The translations under genes were made by a program, and so were the position numbers. A model generated the notes under the pieces. The model saw only the letters and a list, made by a program, of their open reading frames with translations, did not search any database and was not told the DNA's origin. From contig DATFLK010000085.1 of NCBI GenBank assembly GCA_035267815.1, positions 1-12,335 on the forward strand: DNA of 12,335 nt. Direction: 5' to 3'. Positions 11,682 through 12,335 of this stretch are shown here, one piece after another; the first letter of the stretch is position 1; each line of letters starts with the position of its first letter. The stretch comes from DATFLK01 sp035267815. Its GTDB lineage: Bacteria; Pseudomonadota; Zetaproteobacteria; Mariprofundales; Mariprofundaceae.

Positions 11682-12335
11682 ATGGAAAAATCGCTGTTGC
11701 TGCATGCGCTGTCTCTACACGATCTGATTCTGGAACCGACGGCACTTCCCCTGCAGGGGCGCGTATGGGGATATGCCAAGGAGACATGCGGTCGCGAGGC
11801 CTTCGTGGGGCACTGCCTGACGATGCTCTCCATGCTCGGCATGGAAGCTTCGGATATCTCCCTTCGTGAGGATATCGTGGCCTTCGATGCCGCAGGGACT
11901 GCGGGCACCTATACGGTGGTGATCTCGCTGCAGGACGACTCTCTCGCCTCGAACCACTTCTATTTCCTCGGCCTGTGGCAGAAACCGGACCAGATGCGGG
12001 TATTCAGCCCGCCGCCCCGGTTGCCGGATGATGCCGATCTTCTGCAGGCCGATTTCCACTACGAGGTTCTTTTTTCCGATATGCCCATGCGTCCGGCCGA
12101 GCGCGATACGCTTTTGCAGGGCGAGGTTTTCGGTCACCTGCTGTACGGCGGCGACTTCTCGCTGTTCAGTAACGGCGCTCTGACGAATAGCCGGACCTTG
12201 CGTTTTATTATTGCACCGAGAGGTGAAGGGAGCGATCTCGTCAAGGAGGAGGTCAAGCATGCTCTCTACTCGCTTCGAAACCTGATGGCGCTGAGCTCGG
12301 CCGCATTGCATATCCACCGGGCGATCTGGTCACAT
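11682..12335 (+). CDS. Protein of unknown function, 3' end beyond the window
   Basis: The frame stays open to the window edge and gives 218 residues from the ATG at 11682. That start is 7 nt after GGAGG (11670-11674); an ATG at 11679 is adjacent but too close. I do not recognise the family. The product is soluble, with no signal peptide or membrane span. It has a mixed alpha/beta pattern, a tract GTYTVVISLQDDS followed by NHFYFLGLWQKPDQMRVF, a proline-rich SPPPRLPDD turn, and a helical stretch VKHALYSLRNLMALSSAALHI near the visible end. Three cysteines or fewer are visible and there is no nucleotide-binding motif. It follows the amtB terminator by 50 bp, so it probably has its own promoter, although read-through from the nitrogen operon is possible. 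Codon use is like that of its neighbours, so it is very likely a real gene. Confidence 0.75.
   Translation, partial: MEKSLLLHALSLHDLILEPTALPLQGRVWGYAKETCGREAFVGHCLTMLSMLGMEASDISLREDIVAFDAAGTAGTYTVVISLQDDSLASNHFYFLGLWQKPDQMRVFSPPPRLPDDADLLQADFHYEVLFSDMPMRPAERDTLLQGEVFGHLLYGGDFSLFSNGALTNSRTLRFIIAPRGEGSDLVKEEVKHALYSLRNLMALSSAALHIHRAIWSH

Overview
The window is compact, GC-rich, gene-dense bacterial chromosome with housekeeping content. Gene families (4Fe-4S-type APS reductase CysH, separate CysD/CysN, PerR-like Fur protein, GlnK-AmtB behind a sigma-54-type promoter) fit a proteobacterium, possibly a sulfur- or iron-oxidising one. I cannot place it to class from sequence alone. I see no tRNA, rRNA, CRISPR array, insertion sequence or phage gene.

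Region 1 (1-3761, + strand) is an assimilatory sulfate reduction cluster. It holds the 3' part of cysH (APS reductase), a DsrE-family protein, a TusA-like sulfur carrier, then cysD and cysN (ATP sulfurylase). Two sulfur-relay proteins thus sit inside the sulfate activation/reduction genes. A terminator-like hairpin and three further tandem hairpins lie between the tusA-like gene and cysD. A 27-codon ORF bridges cysD and cysN.

Region 2 (3758-6316, - strand) is a pentapeptide-repeat protein downstream of a two-domain protein made of an aminoglycoside-phosphotransferase-like kinase and a P-loop ATPase. It converges on cysN with interlocked stop codons.

Region 3 (6359-8027) is a peroxide/iron module. 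A ferritin-like protein and a 2-Cys peroxiredoxin form a - strand operon with a strong terminator. It is divergent from a Fur-family gene whose metal-site residues match PerR. The two promoters appear to share one palindromic -10 element. The likely logic is that PerR senses peroxide and controls iron storage, peroxide removal and itself.

Region 4 (8042-9426, - strand) is a five-helix membrane protein of unknown role overlapping argB (N-acetylglutamate kinase) by 4 nt.

Region 5 (9427-12335, + strand) is nitrogen uptake: an AT-rich regulatory stretch with a perfect 15-bp palindrome resembling a Per box, a good sigma-54 promoter, glnK, amtB, a long nested hairpin with a UUCG-loop terminator, and the start of an unrecognised gene that runs off the window.

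The most unusual material is non-coding: the cysD leader, the shared divergent promoter at perR, the Per-box-like site next to the glnK sigma-54 promoter, and the structured RNA after amtB. I found no clear multi-gene novel system; the closest is the DsrE-TusA pair inside the sulfate assimilation operon.
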